NCBI GenBank assembly: GCA_963778385.1
Contig: CAVZUA010000002.1
Coordinates: 310,001-374,000, forward strand
Direction of reading: 5' to 3'
Length of the DNA stretch: 64,000 nucleotides
Source of the DNA: DATARH01 sp963778385
GTDB lineage: Bacteria > Pseudomonadota > Alphaproteobacteria > ATCC43930 > CGMCC-115725
Numbering within the stretch: position 1 is the stretch's first letter; each line of letters starts with the position of its first letter. Positions 18,613 to 27,951 of the stretch are shown here, in pieces. Position numbers and translations under genes: made by a program. The notes under the pieces were generated by a model that saw only the letters and a list, made by a program, of their open reading frames with translations, had not been told where the DNA came from and searched no databases.

Positions 18613-19739
18613 TTAGGCCGTCGCCTTCTGGCCGATGATGCGGCGGCCGGCGTTGATCGCGCGCAGGTATTCGATGCCTTCGGCGGCGATGGCGTCGCCG
18701 ACCATCGTGTCGCCCTCGGCGTCGAGCTCGTTGGTGTCGACCCAGGCGGGTAGATGTGGATCGTGCGGTCGGTGATGATCCCGGCCTTGAGCAGCGTCTT
18801 CACCAGCACGCGGAAGATGTTGCTGCCCTCGCGCAGCGAATTCTTCCGGCCGCCGCTGAACGCCTCCCGCACCGACTCGCGCAGAATTTTCACGTCGAGC
18901 CCAACGGCTTCGTAGATATAGGCGCGCTGGGCGATGCTCGACAGGTTGAACAGCAGCATCTCGAAGACCTGCGCCGCCCAGTCCTCGACGCGCTCATGCT
19001 CCTCGCGGCTGAGGCGCGGAATGGTGCGGTCGGCCCAGATCTTCCCGAATTTGTGGTGGAACGCCTCGTCGGTCATGACCAGTTGCACCAGCCGCTTCAA
19101 GAGCGGGTCGCGGGTGTGCGCGTGGATGCCGGCGAAGGCGCCCATCGCCAGCCCTTCGAGCAGCATCTGCATGCCGACGAGCTTTTTGTAGACGATCGGC
19201 GATTTGACGATGTCGTCGAGGAACTCGCCGAGCACCGGCCCGACCGGGTAGGGCGTGCCCCATCGCACTGCGATGTAGCGGCTGAACGCCGCGACATGGC
19301 GCGCCTCCTCGCGCGCCTGGTTGGCGGCGTATTCCTGCGCACCGGGGTCGAGCAGGATGTCGCACAGCGACGCGGACAGCGACAAGGCGCCCTGCTCGCC
19401 ATGCAGGATGTTCGACATCGTCCAGCGCTGGATCTCGTTGGCGAGGCGGATTTTCGTGCGCTCGTCGAGATGCGCGGTGGCGGCGCAGTTGAGCTCGGGG
19501 AAGCGCTCGAGCGGCATGATCGTTTCGGCGGCGAGGTCGAACGGCGCCGCGAAATCGAGATAGGCCGGGTTGTGCGGGTCCCAGAAATGGTCGTGGGTCG
19601 CGCCGATGATGCCGTCGAACGCGTCGGAGCGCCGCGGATAGCGGTCGACCGCGACCATCGCCGCGAAATCGTCGGGCGCGACGGTCTCATAGGCCGGGTC
19701 GTGGGTGATGTGGGCATCGGCCGGGAACTGCGCCGTCAT
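18613..19739 (-). pseudogene. Ferritin-like (diiron) protein gene with C-terminal frameshift near 18748
   Basis: From ATG 19737-19739 (GAAGGAGG before it) the product reads as a ferritin-like helical-bundle protein with carboxylate/histidine ligands E115 (HGEQ), E145 and H148 (REEARH), E195 and E225/H228-229 (TDEAFHH), as in diiron oxygenases of the AurF or related groups. After IHIYPP at about 18748 the frame diverges into low-complexity sequence. The -1 frame gives a sensible ending, AWVDTNELDAEGDTMVGDAI then IAAEGIEYLRAINAGRR to TAA at 18613-18615, so one C is missing from a CCC. As written the open frame instead ends at 18573. Likely a sequencing indel or a recent mutation. Function probably oxidative. 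Confidence 0.75.
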
Positions 19740-19828
19740 CGGGGACCTCCTTCGGCACGGCGAGACTCTATCACAACCACCCTGCCGGTTCTGCTATCAG
19801 AAGCGCGAGACCGCAAAGGGAGGCCGCG

Positions 19829-20767
19829 ATGCCCCGCATCAACCGCGCGATCGAGCTGCTGGCCGAGAGCCAGGCGATCTACTATATGGGCGCCCATACC
19901 GGACATGTGCTGACCGTTGCTCAGGGTCGAGAAGATTCAAACACTTGGGCCGACTATATTAATGTCGGCATGGAGCATGGCGCGTTCGACATGACGGGGC
20001 TCGCGCACTACATGCAAGGCCTGGTCGAAGGCGGGCCGACGCGTTCCGGCCACCACGCGCCGACGGTCATCGTCGAGGCGCCGGTCAACGGCATCGACGA
20101 GGACCATGTGCGCTTCAACGCCTGGCAGTTCCGTCAGATTCTGGGGCGCGGGGTGCATGGTGTGCTGCTCTGCCAGTGCGAAACCGCCAGCGCGGCGCGC
20201 GTCTTTGTCGAGAGCTGCCGCTACCCGCATCATCACGACGGCGTCGACATTTCCCAGCCGACGGCGCTGCAGCGCATGCAAGGCGCGGCACTTTCGCCGC
20301 CAATCGGCGGTCTCGGCGTCGGCACGCGCGGGCGCGGCTCGGAAGCGAGCGCGGCGCCGATCTGGGGCGTGTCGCCGCCGGAATACATGGAACTGTGCGA
20401 CCCCTGGCCGCTCAACCCGAAGGGCGAGCTGCTGCTCGGGGTGAAGCTCGAAAGCCCGGAGGGCATCACCCATTGCGAGGAAATATTGGCGACGCCGGGG
20501 CTGGGCTTCGCCGAGCTGGGGCCGGGCGACCTGTCGCTGGCGCTCGGCTACAGGGAGATGCCGCGCGACAAATACCCGCCCGAGATGGCCGAGGCGCGCG
20601 AGCGCGTGCTCGCCGCGTGCAAGAAGAACGGCCCCGCCTTTCTCGAAATCGGCACGCCGGACAACATCAAGACCAAGATCGACCAGGGCGTCCGCATCAT
20701 CGCCGGCCACAGCGAAGAAGCCGCCCGCATCGGCCGGGCGTATCAGCGGCGGACGATGCGGGTTTAG
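19829..20767 (+). CDS. HpcH/HpaI-family aldolase
   Basis: A 312-residue class II pyruvate-type aldolase (HpcH/HpaI; also 4-hydroxy-2-oxoheptanedioate aldolase). It has a metal-binding Glu in VKLESPEGITHCEEI and an ELGPGDLSLALG segment matching the family 'G.nDl..slG' motif. AAGGGAGGCCGCG precedes the ATG. An unusually long insertion (GARLCRE... region, residues about 130-190) with YMELCDPWPLN is not common in typical members. Could supply retro-aldol cleavage at the end of an aromatic catabolic route; no partner is adjacent. Confidence 0.8.
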   Translation: MPRINRAIELLAESQAIYYMGAHTGHVLTVAQGREDSNTWADYINVGMEHGAFDMTGLAHYMQGLVEGGPTRSGHHAPTVIVEAPVNGIDEDHVRFNAWQFRQILGRGVHGVLLCQCETASAARVFVESCRYPHHHDGVDISQPTALQRMQGAALSPPIGGLGVGTRGRGSEASAAPIWGVSPPEYMELCDPWPLNPKGELLLGVKLESPEGITHCEEILATPGLGFAELGPGDLSLALGYREMPRDKYPPEMAEARERVLAACKKNGPAFLEIGTPDNIKTKIDQGVRIIAGHSEEAARIGRAYQRRTMRV

Positions 20768-20894
20768 CAGCCGGTCCATCGCGGTCGCCATCCCCTGTTA
20801 TCGCTGTTGTTTGCGCGAAATTATCAGGCGGAACAGGTGCTATGCGCTGGTCACGGATGGGTTTTGCCGAGAGGGTCTTTGCCATCTCAAAGGG

Positions 20895-22322
20895 TCATCC
20901 CCCGCGTTGGCCGGGCGCCTCGCGTTCCGCCACCGGTCGCCGCTCCGGATTCAGATACTGCCAGATCTCGGCGTCGCGTCCGTACACGTCCGCGCGAAAT
21001 TGCAACCGGCCATCGACATCCGCGAACGCCGTCTCGTACACCACGAATACCGGCACGGGCGTTGGCAGACCGCTTCGGGTGGTGTTGCCCGTCGCGATCG
21101 TTTGATCGATCGCATCGACCGGCTGCTGCATCAGCAGAGCGGCCAGTTCCCGCGGGTTCTCCACCCTGATGCAGCCATGACTGATGCGGCGGTTGTCGCG
21201 GCTGAACAGATTTTTTGACGGGGTGTCGTGCAGATAAACATCAAACCGGTTCTGCATCTCGAACATTAATTGCCCGAGCCCGGAGTTGGATCCCGCCAAC
21301 TGCTGCAGCCCGCCATTGGGCAGCATGACCATGTTGTGCTGTGCCAAATAATTCGGGTCGCGACTGGCCTTCGGCAGGATCTCGTCTGTTGTGATGTCCT
21401 GCGGGATGTTCCATGGCGGGTTGAACAAAATTCCGTCGATTGTGGCCTGGAACTCCGGACTCTGATTGCGCCTCTCATCTTGGCCGACAATGACCCGCGT
21501 GGAGAAAACCGGCCGATCGTCGCGGTAAAGCACCACCCGCTCGTCAGCAACGTTGACCCAGACGCGGTCTGTCGGCAGCCGCCGCGGCAGCCAGCGCTCG
21601 CGTTCGAGGTTTACCTCAATCTCGCGCAGGCGGGGCGCCGCGGTCTTGCCGCCGCCCGGGACGCCTGCCTGGAAGTTCTGCAAAGCCTGGCGCAGCAGCC
21701 GGTAGGTCGGCGTCGTCGGCGCCAGCGTTTCGATCGCCGCGGCGGGATCGGGGCTGCCGATAACAGCGTCGAGCGCGGCAGTGACATCGATCGGCGTCGG
21801 CGTTAGAGCCTCGTCATCTCTGCGGCGCTCAACCGGCATGACCCCGCGCGCCAGCGCGTCGGCATAGGATAGGAAGGCGTCCGAGAGCAGCAATTCCCGG
21901 TCGAGTGGCGGCAAATTTGCTGCCGCCCGCAGCAAATTTGCGTGAAACAGTTCCGGGGCGAGGCCGTGATCGCCGGCGCGCAACACGGCATTCATCAGGG
22001 AATTCGCCTGCACCTGCCGGATCGTCCATACCGGCGCGAAACCATGGCGCGCATAGAAACGTCGCAGCAATCCGACGTTCAGCCGTTCACCGCCGACGAC
22101 CAGCTCGGATGCGCTGTTGATCAGCTTGCCGAGATCCGCGTTGGCATACCCCGCTATCGGGGCGCGCGGTGACGGCACGAAAGCGGACCCCAGCTCCTGG
22201 TCCGCCGCAAGAACTGCCGGCGCGGTAAACACGCATGCTGCGGCGAGCGCAAGCGCGCCGCCGGCAATCGGTCTGACGCGTGCCGGAAGATCACTCGTCG
22301 AGAAGCTGCTTAATGGGAACAA
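20895..22322 (-). CDS. L,D-transpeptidase, YcbB/LdtD type
   Basis: A 475-residue secreted enzyme that makes 3-3 peptidoglycan cross-links in the periplasm. A signal peptide (hydrophobic segment about residues 18-40, ending AVLAAD) is followed by a substrate-capping helical domain and a C-terminal YkuD domain whose active site is H382-x-C384 in RRISHGCIRVENPREL. The segment PPWNIPQDITTDEILPK is typical of the YcbB group. Start is probably TTG at 22320-22322 with GTGAGG upstream; no ATG is well placed. The gene stands alone; no binding-protein partner is adjacent. Confidence 0.88.
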   Translation of the reverse strand: MFPLSSFSTSDLPARVRPIAGGALALAAACVFTAPAVLAADQELGSAFVPSPRAPIAGYANADLGKLINSASELVVGGERLNVGLLRRFYARHGFAPVWTIRQVQANSLMNAVLRAGDHGLAPELFHANLLRAAANLPPLDRELLLSDAFLSYADALARGVMPVERRRDDEALTPTPIDVTAALDAVIGSPDPAAAIETLAPTTPTYRLLRQALQNFQAGVPGGGKTAAPRLREIEVNLERERWLPRRLPTDRVWVNVADERVVLYRDDRPVFSTRVIVGQDERRNQSPEFQATIDGILFNPPWNIPQDITTDEILPKASRDPNYLAQHNMVMLPNGGLQQLAGSNSGLGQLMFEMQNRFDVYLHDTPSKNLFSRDNRRISHGCIRVENPRELAALLMQQPVDAIDQTIATGNTTRSGLPTPVPVFVVYETAFADVDGRLQFRADVYGRDAEIWQYLNPERRPVAEREAPGQRGG

Positions 22323-22676
22323 GGTAGCCTCACCGAAAGCGTTAACCCCGGCGCGGCTTGCGCTGCCGCCGGTCGAAAAACAGCGGCACGCGTTCGCGGT
22401 TCCGAACCGAGCTTGGATAAAACCCGCACGCGATAGCCTTTCTGGAACGATTGTGCGCGCCAGAGCGACGTTTCTTCAAGCCAGTAAAGGACGCTCTTTC
22501 GTTTGATAAACTCAGCGATGTGGCCCGCCGTCTGCATCGGAGCGGTGCAGTGCGGAAGCGACCAAAGCGCGCGTTATGCGATGACAGGGAACCAGGGACG
22601 CAATTCGACGTTTCCCTTTGCTGGTAATCGCTCTTCGATTGACCTATTGTCGAGCCTGTCAACTGTGGAGGAATGA
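22323..22676. other. Intergenic region without a recognised gene
   Basis: About 350 bp between the divergent transpeptidase and small lipoprotein genes. A minus-strand frame (22310-22537, 75 codons, opening MQTAGHIAEFIKRKSVLYWLE) is possible but resembles nothing I know and overlaps the transpeptidase start; I did not call it. Confidence 0.4.
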
Positions 22677-22850
22677 ATGTCAGAAAAATCGGCTCGCCGC
22701 AGGCAGTTGCGCAATGCGGCCCTGGTTACCGTTCTGGTTCCCGCGGCACTCCTCGCGGCTTGCGCGCCGGCTCCGGCTCCGGCTCCGCCGCCACCGCCAC
22801 CGATGGCCGCCCCGCCCCCGCCACCTCCGGTTCCGGTTGTCCGCGGCTAA
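22677..22850 (+). CDS. Small proline-rich lipoprotein
   Basis: 57 codons: a basic N-terminus (MSEKSARRRQLRN), a hydrophobic stretch and the lipobox LLAAC (Cys 29), then a low-complexity Ala/Pro tail with runs of 5-6 prolines to the end. ATG 22677 has TGGAGGAATGA in front; the ATG at 22673 opens a different frame that lacks the lipoprotein pattern. Probably a small surface-anchored linker protein; unknown role. Confidence 0.65.
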   Translation: MSEKSARRRQLRNAALVTVLVPAALLAACAPAPAPAPPPPPPMAAPPPPPPVPVVRG

Positions 22851-23157
22851 CAGGGGCTAGTCGCGGCACGGAATGCGCAACGATCCGATCCGCGATTATC
22901 GACCAAATTGACCTGACCACCGTCAAGACAGGCACGGGCGAGCATCAAAGAGGCGCGTAAGCCAAGCGCGCCCGTGCTATCTGGACTGCCGGCCGCATTG
23001 CCTGCGCCGCAACGGCGACAGGTTGCTACCGTGCGCCGAATGCACTTGCCTTTGACGCCCGACCTGGGCGCAGCGACGCGTGTCCCTCATGGCCACGGGC
23101 CACGGTTCTGTCGCGTCGTGTTGTCGGGTCGGAAACGGCGCAACGCCGACGTGGCCA
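22851..23157. other. Intergenic region, no gene seen
   Basis: Roughly 300 bp between the small lipoprotein gene and the 3' end of the class III CoA transferase gene. GC-rich and without a credible reading frame; no hairpin stands out. Confidence 0.4.
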
Positions 23158-24330
23158 TCATGGCGACGCGATGACCTTGGCTGTCGCCAACACGGCGATC
23201 TCCTCTTCCGAGTAGCCGGCATCGGCCAGCACTTCGCGGCTGTTCTCGCCGAGGTCGGCGACGTGCGGCACGGCGGCGGCGCGGGAGGCGGTGAGGCGGA
23301 AGGGCGGGTTGAGGGCGAGGAAACTGCCGCCTTTGTCGTGGATTTCGGCGAGCGAGTGGCGGTGCACGAGCTGCGGGTCCTGCATCGCCTCGGCGACGGT
23401 GCGGTACGGTGAGGACGGCACGCCGTGGCGGTCGAAGATCGCCTGCACTTCGGCGGTCGGCAGCGTCGTCGACCATTGCTCCAGCTCATCCATCAGCTGG
23501 CCCCAGTTGATGCGCCGGTTCTGGTATCGCTCGAAGCGCGGGTCGGTCAGCCAGTCCTGGCGCCCGGCTGCCGCCGCCATGCTCTGGAAGGTGCGCTCGC
23601 TGGCGACCGACAGGTTGACATACCCGTCCTTGGTCGCGACCGGGCCGAAGATCGGCCGCGGCGGCAGCGGCACGTCGAATTGCGAGTTCTGCAACTCCCC
23701 CAGGGTCAGCGACAGCATGCTTTCGAGCATCGATACGTCGATCATCTGACCCTGGCCGGTCACGTGGCGCTGAACCAAAGCGGCGTTGATCGCGCCGAAG
23801 GCGTAGGTGCCGCTCAGCACGTCGGCGATGAAGATGCCGCAATAATCGGGGCGGCGCGGCTCCAGCTGGTGCGCGATCTGCGCCAGGTCATAGCCGGAGC
23901 TGGCATGGATCACCGGCGCATAGGCCGGGCGGCCCGCCGAGGGCCCGGTCTGGCCGTAGCCGGAGATCGCGCAATAGATGATCGCCGGGTTGACACCCAG
24001 CAGCTTCGGGTAATCCAGCCCGAACCGCGCCATCACGCCCGGCCGGAAATTCTCGACGACGACATCGGCGGTCTTCACCAGACGATACACGATTTCGACC
24101 GCTTCCGGGCGTTTGAGGTCGAGCACGAGGCTCTTCTTGCCGGTGTTCAACTGACCGAACGAGGTGCTGGCGCCGTTCCGCAGCGGCAGGCGCGAGCGCA
24201 TCATGTCGCCCTCGGGCGCCTCGATCTTGATCACCTCGGCGCCGAGATCGGCCATCAGCCGCGTGCAATGCGGACCGGCGATCGTCGTGGTGAAATCGAG
24301 CACGCGAATTCCGGCAAGAGCGTCGGGCAT
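23158..24330 (-). CDS. CoA transferase family III (CaiB/BaiF), copy 1
   Basis: A 390-residue class III CoA transferase/racemase. ALAGIRVLDFTTTIAGPHCTRLMADLGAEVIKIEAPEGDMMR is the diagnostic N-terminus; FGQLNTGKKSLVLDLKRPEA and ENFRPGVMARFGLDYPKL follow; the catalytic region is around QMIDVSMLESM (about 213-223), where the residue aligned with the catalytic Asp of formyl-CoA transferase appears as Glu. GGGGAGGACCG precedes ATG 24328-24330. Transfers CoA between carboxylic acids; substrate unknown. A homologue lies at 27952-29130. Confidence 0.87.
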   Translation of the reverse strand: MPDALAGIRVLDFTTTIAGPHCTRLMADLGAEVIKIEAPEGDMMRSRLPLRNGASTSFGQLNTGKKSLVLDLKRPEAVEIVYRLVKTADVVVENFRPGVMARFGLDYPKLLGVNPAIIYCAISGYGQTGPSAGRPAYAPVIHASSGYDLAQIAHQLEPRRPDYCGIFIADVLSGTYAFGAINAALVQRHVTGQGQMIDVSMLESMLSLTLGELQNSQFDVPLPPRPIFGPVATKDGYVNLSVASERTFQSMAAAAGRQDWLTDPRFERYQNRRINWGQLMDELEQWSTTLPTAEVQAIFDRHGVPSSPYRTVAEAMQDPQLVHRHSLAEIHDKGGSFLALNPPFRLTASRAAAVPHVADLGENSREVLADAGYSEEEIAVLATAKVIASP

Positions 24331-24525
24331 CGGTCCTCCCCTGTCATGGCGAGCGAAGCGGTTTCGGCGCATTTCGCTCAGGCAGAGCGAGATTGCGTTG
24401 TCGGCGCACGACCCGCAATGACGAAGGCCGGGCGGCAGCGATGGAACGGTTGCCCTGCCGCGACAAAAAGGCGAACAATCGCGAAAAAACGCGCCGAACG
24501 GGAACTGCCTGGAGGGAAGAGCAAT

Positions 24526-25265
24526 ATGCGGAGGTTCGCCGGGACAGTGCTCCTCTTTGCCTCGGCCCTGTTCTGCGGCGGGGCGTTGGCGCAGCAGCAG
24601 CCGATGGCGCTGCCCGAGGTGACGGTCACTGCCCCGGCCAGCCCGAACGAGGTGAGGCCGACATCGCAGGGCGCGCCCGGCAATCCGTATTTCGGCAATG
24701 TTCGGGTCGAGGAGACGAAATGGCCGGAGGTGCCTTGCGCCGCGTCGCGGGTCGGCGCGGCGACGCCCGGCACCTGCCGGCGCGGCCCGCCGCAAATCAA
24801 TTTGAGCGCGGCGACAGCCAGGGATCGCGGCAGCTCTCGAACTGTCAGATCGCCCACGATCTGGTGATCAGCGCAGTGGGCGGCCTGGCCTTCGAGGCCG
24901 ACAGCCTGGTGTTCGACCCCTATTACATCAGCGGCATCGGGCATCAGCGGCAGGATTGCTATGTCGAGTCGATCCCCCGCAACCTGCAAGGACAATTCGT
25001 CGACATGAACCAGGTCGCCCGCCAGGGCACCGGCTGGAGCAACTTCACCGACAGCGGCGACCTCGCCTCGATGGAGTTCACGGTCGGAGCCGATAACTGC
25101 CTGGCGATCGAGAAACGCGGCCCGCGCTGGGGCGGCGGCTATACCTGGCTGATCCACGCCACCATCTGCCGCAAGGACCGCCAGCCGGTCGATGCCGGCA
25201 ATGTCGCGACCGTGCTGCAGGCGATCAATATACGCGAACGCGATCCGAACGGCCTGGGCCGCTAG
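24526..25265 (+). pseudogene. Secreted protein gene with frameshift near 24805
   Basis: ATG 24526 (GGAGGGAAGAGCA before it) opens a signal peptide, MRRFAGTVLLFASALFCGGALAQ, then a PEVTVTAPASPNEVRPTSQG linker and PGNPYFGNVRVEETKWPEVPC. At about 24805 the frame breaks; the remaining protein (GSRQLSNCQIAHDLVISAVG, then YYISGIGHQRQDCYVESIP to GLGR stop at 25265) lies in the -1 frame. Repaired, the product is about 246 residues, with several Cys. No family recognised; probably periplasmic. As it stands it is a broken gene, or the sequence has a one-base error. Confidence 0.65.
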
Positions 25266-25372
25266 ACCATTCGCGGCGATGCTCATCGTTGCCGCGCCCG
25301 CGCGGCGGCGGCCTGACATCGCGTTGTCACCGTGTTGTGCTGCACTCGCCTCATCTGGGGGAGCCGGATGCC

Positions 25373-26974
25373 ATGACGAAGCAGGACAGCGAATTCAATC
25401 TCGAACTCAGCCGCCGCAAGCTGCTGGCCGCGGCGGGGATTGCCGGCGGCGCGGCGGTCGCGGCGACGCTGGTCGGCCCCGGCGTGGCGCTGGCCGCGCC
25501 CGACGCGCCCCCCTCGGCCGATCCGCTGACGACGCCCCCGGTCGGCGGATTGCACCTGCAGTTCGGCGCCGATGCGTCGTCGGAGATGGTCGTCTCCTGG
25601 CACGCGCTGCAAGCGGTGCGCAATCCAAAGGTCATGCTCGGGTCACTCGACGGCAAATTCGATCGCGTCGTCGACGCGAAAGAGGTCAGCTACACCGACA
25701 CGAAGTCCAAGCAGCTCGTCTACGCCTATCACGCCAAGCTCGACCGGCTGCAACCGGATACGGGCTATTTGTACGGCGCGACCCATGACGGCGCCGTCGC
25801 GGAATTCGCGACGTTCCGCACCGCGCCGCGCGGGCGAACGGCCTTCACCTTCACCAGCTTTGGCGACCAGGCGACGCCGACCTTGGGCAAGAAATACAAG
25901 CCGCCCGAGGGCGTCACAATCGCGAACCCGCCGTTGGTGAACGACAATCTCGGCTCGCCGGCGGCGGCCGACACGGTGCTCGGCGTCGAGCGGGTACGGC
26001 CGCTGTTCCACCTGCTCAACGGCGATCTGTGCTACGCCAATCTGGCCGAGGACCGGGTGCGCACCTGGTGGGACTTCTGGGAGAACAACAGCCGCAGTGC
26101 GCGCAAGCGGCCATGGATGCCAGCGGCCGGCAACCACGAGAACGAGCTCGGCAACGGGCCGTTCGGCTTTCTGGCCTACCAAACCTATTTCTCGCTGCCA
26201 GAGGCGGCCGGTCACAGCGATGCGACCCGTGGGCTGTGGTACGCCTTCACCGTCGGCGCGATGCGCGTGGTCAGCCTCAACAACGACGACGTGGTGTATC
26301 AGGACGGCGGCAATTCCTATGTCCGCGGCTATTCCGAGGGCGCGCAGAAGGCCTGGCTGGAAAAGGAGCTGGCCGCGGCGCGCGACAACCGCGACATCGA
26401 CTGGATCGTGGTGTGCATGCACCAGGTGGCGATCTCGACCGTCGACAAGTTCAACGGCGCCGATCTCGGCATCCGCCAAGAATTTGTACCGCTGTTCGAC
26501 AAATACGGCGTCGACCTGGTGGTGTGCGGCCACGAGCACCATTACGAACGCTCGCACCCGATCCGCGGCGCCGAGCAGAACCCGACGTTGACACCGGTGC
26601 CCGTGGCGACCGCCATCGACTTCATCGACACCACCAAGGGCACGGTGCACATGGTGATCGGCGGCGGCGGCACCTCGGCGCCGTCGAACACGCTGTTCTA
26701 CGACCCGCCGGCCTGCCGGGTGATCACCGCGGTCGGCGAGTCCGACCCCAAGACCGGCAAGCGCCCGCCGGTCTACGTGAAAGAGCCGGCGCCGTGGTCG
26801 GCGGTGCGCAACGCCGCGCATTCTTACGGATTTGCGGCGTTCGCGGTCGATCCGGGGACAAAGCCCGGCGATTTCACGACGATCAAGGTGACGTATTACG
26901 ACGTGCTCGGCACGGACGGGCAGCTTGCCGCATTCGAGAGCTTCACGCTGCGCCGCCCACGCCGAGACGCCTGA
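25373..26974 (+). CDS. Tat-exported metallophosphoesterase (purple acid phosphatase-like)
   Basis: A 533-residue periplasmic phosphatase. A twin-arginine signal (LSRRKLLAAAGIAGGAAVAATL, about residues 13-35) leads to a fibronectin-like N-domain (GLHLQFGADASSEMVVSWHAL) typical of purple acid phosphatases. The metallophosphoesterase motifs appear in order: FTSFGDQ, NGDLCYAN, AAGNHENE, VVCMHQVAIS, VVCGHEHHYERSHPI. GGGGGAGCCGGATGCC precedes ATG 25373. Probable role is phosphate release from organic phosphomonoesters or diesters. No pho box was noticed upstream. Confidence 0.87.
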   Translation: MTKQDSEFNLELSRRKLLAAAGIAGGAAVAATLVGPGVALAAPDAPPSADPLTTPPVGGLHLQFGADASSEMVVSWHALQAVRNPKVMLGSLDGKFDRVVDAKEVSYTDTKSKQLVYAYHAKLDRLQPDTGYLYGATHDGAVAEFATFRTAPRGRTAFTFTSFGDQATPTLGKKYKPPEGVTIANPPLVNDNLGSPAAADTVLGVERVRPLFHLLNGDLCYANLAEDRVRTWWDFWENNSRSARKRPWMPAAGNHENELGNGPFGFLAYQTYFSLPEAAGHSDATRGLWYAFTVGAMRVVSLNNDDVVYQDGGNSYVRGYSEGAQKAWLEKELAAARDNRDIDWIVVCMHQVAISTVDKFNGADLGIRQEFVPLFDKYGVDLVVCGHEHHYERSHPIRGAEQNPTLTPVPVATAIDFIDTTKGTVHMVIGGGGTSAPSNTLFYDPPACRVITAVGESDPKTGKRPPVYVKEPAPWSAVRNAAHSYGFAAFAVDPGTKPGDFTTIKVTYYDVLGTDGQLAAFESFTLRRPRRDA

Positions 26975-26991
26975 CGTCGACTGTTGCCTTC

Positions 26992-27045
26992 GCCGGGTTT
27001 TGACCCGGCTCCACGAATGAGCTGAACCTGTTCGTGGAACCGGCG
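26992..27045. repeat. Double hairpin repeat
   Basis: GCCGGGT-TTTG-ACCCGGC immediately followed by CCACGAA-...-TTCGTGG, downstream of the phosphatase gene. Shares the layout of the 14.6-kb repeat. Confidence 0.7.
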
Positions 27046-27103
27046 CAAAAGCCCTTGGGGAGTTATGTATGGGTCTCTGAGCTTGCGATCGCACACCAAA
27101 GTT

Positions 27104-27775
27104 CTAATTCGGGAAGCACCACGCCGGTATGCGGCTACCAGGATCGCAGTCAATGCAGATCGCGCCGATCCGCTTTGTGCGCTTAACCGTTACTCCCGGC
27201 GGACAGCCGCGTTCCGTCCACGGCTTATTCCAACCAAACAGCCTCGCCCGGCGACAGTGCTGACCTGAATCCTCGTCGTCGCGCAATATCTTTGCAATGC
27301 TTGTATCCACGAACAAGCTATTGTTGTGAAAGGCTCGATAGAGCTGGTTCTTGGTTGTTGTGCCCTCTACAAGGGGCCCATACGCGAATAGCACGGCCAA
27401 AGCTGATTTTAGTTTCGTTGCGCTTCTTAAGCGCAGAATATCGGCCGCAATCTGACTGATGTAATAAAGCTCATTATGTTTAATTCGCGGTAGTCGAATC
27501 GCTTTAAATTCAATAGCCATTTTCAATTCAGGAATATAACAATCAACTTGAGCTTTCTTCCTGCCGAGGAAGAATTGCTTTCCGCCAAAATCGTCGATAG
27601 ATGACTCTTTTCTGCAAAATCCTTTTGGCAGTTTCGCTTCAAATGCTGTCACAAACTGCTTTTCGATGCCAGTTTCTTTATCTTCAACCTCGACAGCCGC
27701 AATGTGCGAAACGATATCGGCTTCGCTTTCTTCCAGTGCACGATCGAGAGCATCCCACAACATTCGAACCGGCAT
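27104..27775 (-). CDS. Unknown protein with PD-(D/E)XK nuclease-like motif
   Basis: A 223-residue protein with clearly AT-richer codons than its neighbours. It opens with an acidic helix (DRALEESEADIVSHIAAVEVED), then FGGKQFFLGRKKAQVDCYIP, MAIEFKAI. D78 and E89-x-K91 have the spacing of a PD-(D/E)XK nuclease core (D-x10-E-x-K). The middle (HNELYYISQIAADILRLRSATK) looks helical. No methyltransferase or other restriction partner is adjacent. The flanking 180 bp upstream holds no gene. Probably acquired horizontally; could be a solitary endonuclease of a restriction- or defence-type function or a structural relative without activity. Confidence 0.5.
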   Translation of the reverse strand: MPVRMLWDALDRALEESEADIVSHIAAVEVEDKETGIEKQFVTAFEAKLPKGFCRKESSIDDFGGKQFFLGRKKAQVDCYIPELKMAIEFKAIRLPRIKHNELYYISQIAADILRLRSATKLKSALAVLFAYGPLVEGTTTKNQLYRAFHNNSLFVDTSIAKILRDDEDSGQHCRRARLFGWNKPWTERGCPPGVTVKRTKRIGAICIDCDPGSRIPAWCFPN

Positions 27776-27951
27776 CGGAGTTCTTTCTACCTAATCGCTC
27801 TGAAACCATCGAGCGAGCACGCCCAATGGGGGTTTACGATCACCAAACACAACCCCAAGGGCGTTCGGCTCGACGCTATGTGCTCCCAGAGCCGGACGTC
27901 GTCGTGCCGACGGCCATGGGGGGCGCAGCCGATGCTTGATTGCGCGCCAAC

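Noticed and set aside
22310..22537. 75-codon minus-strand frame between the transpeptidase and the small lipoprotein
   Set aside because: Overlaps the transpeptidase start and shows no family pattern; could be real but unsupported.
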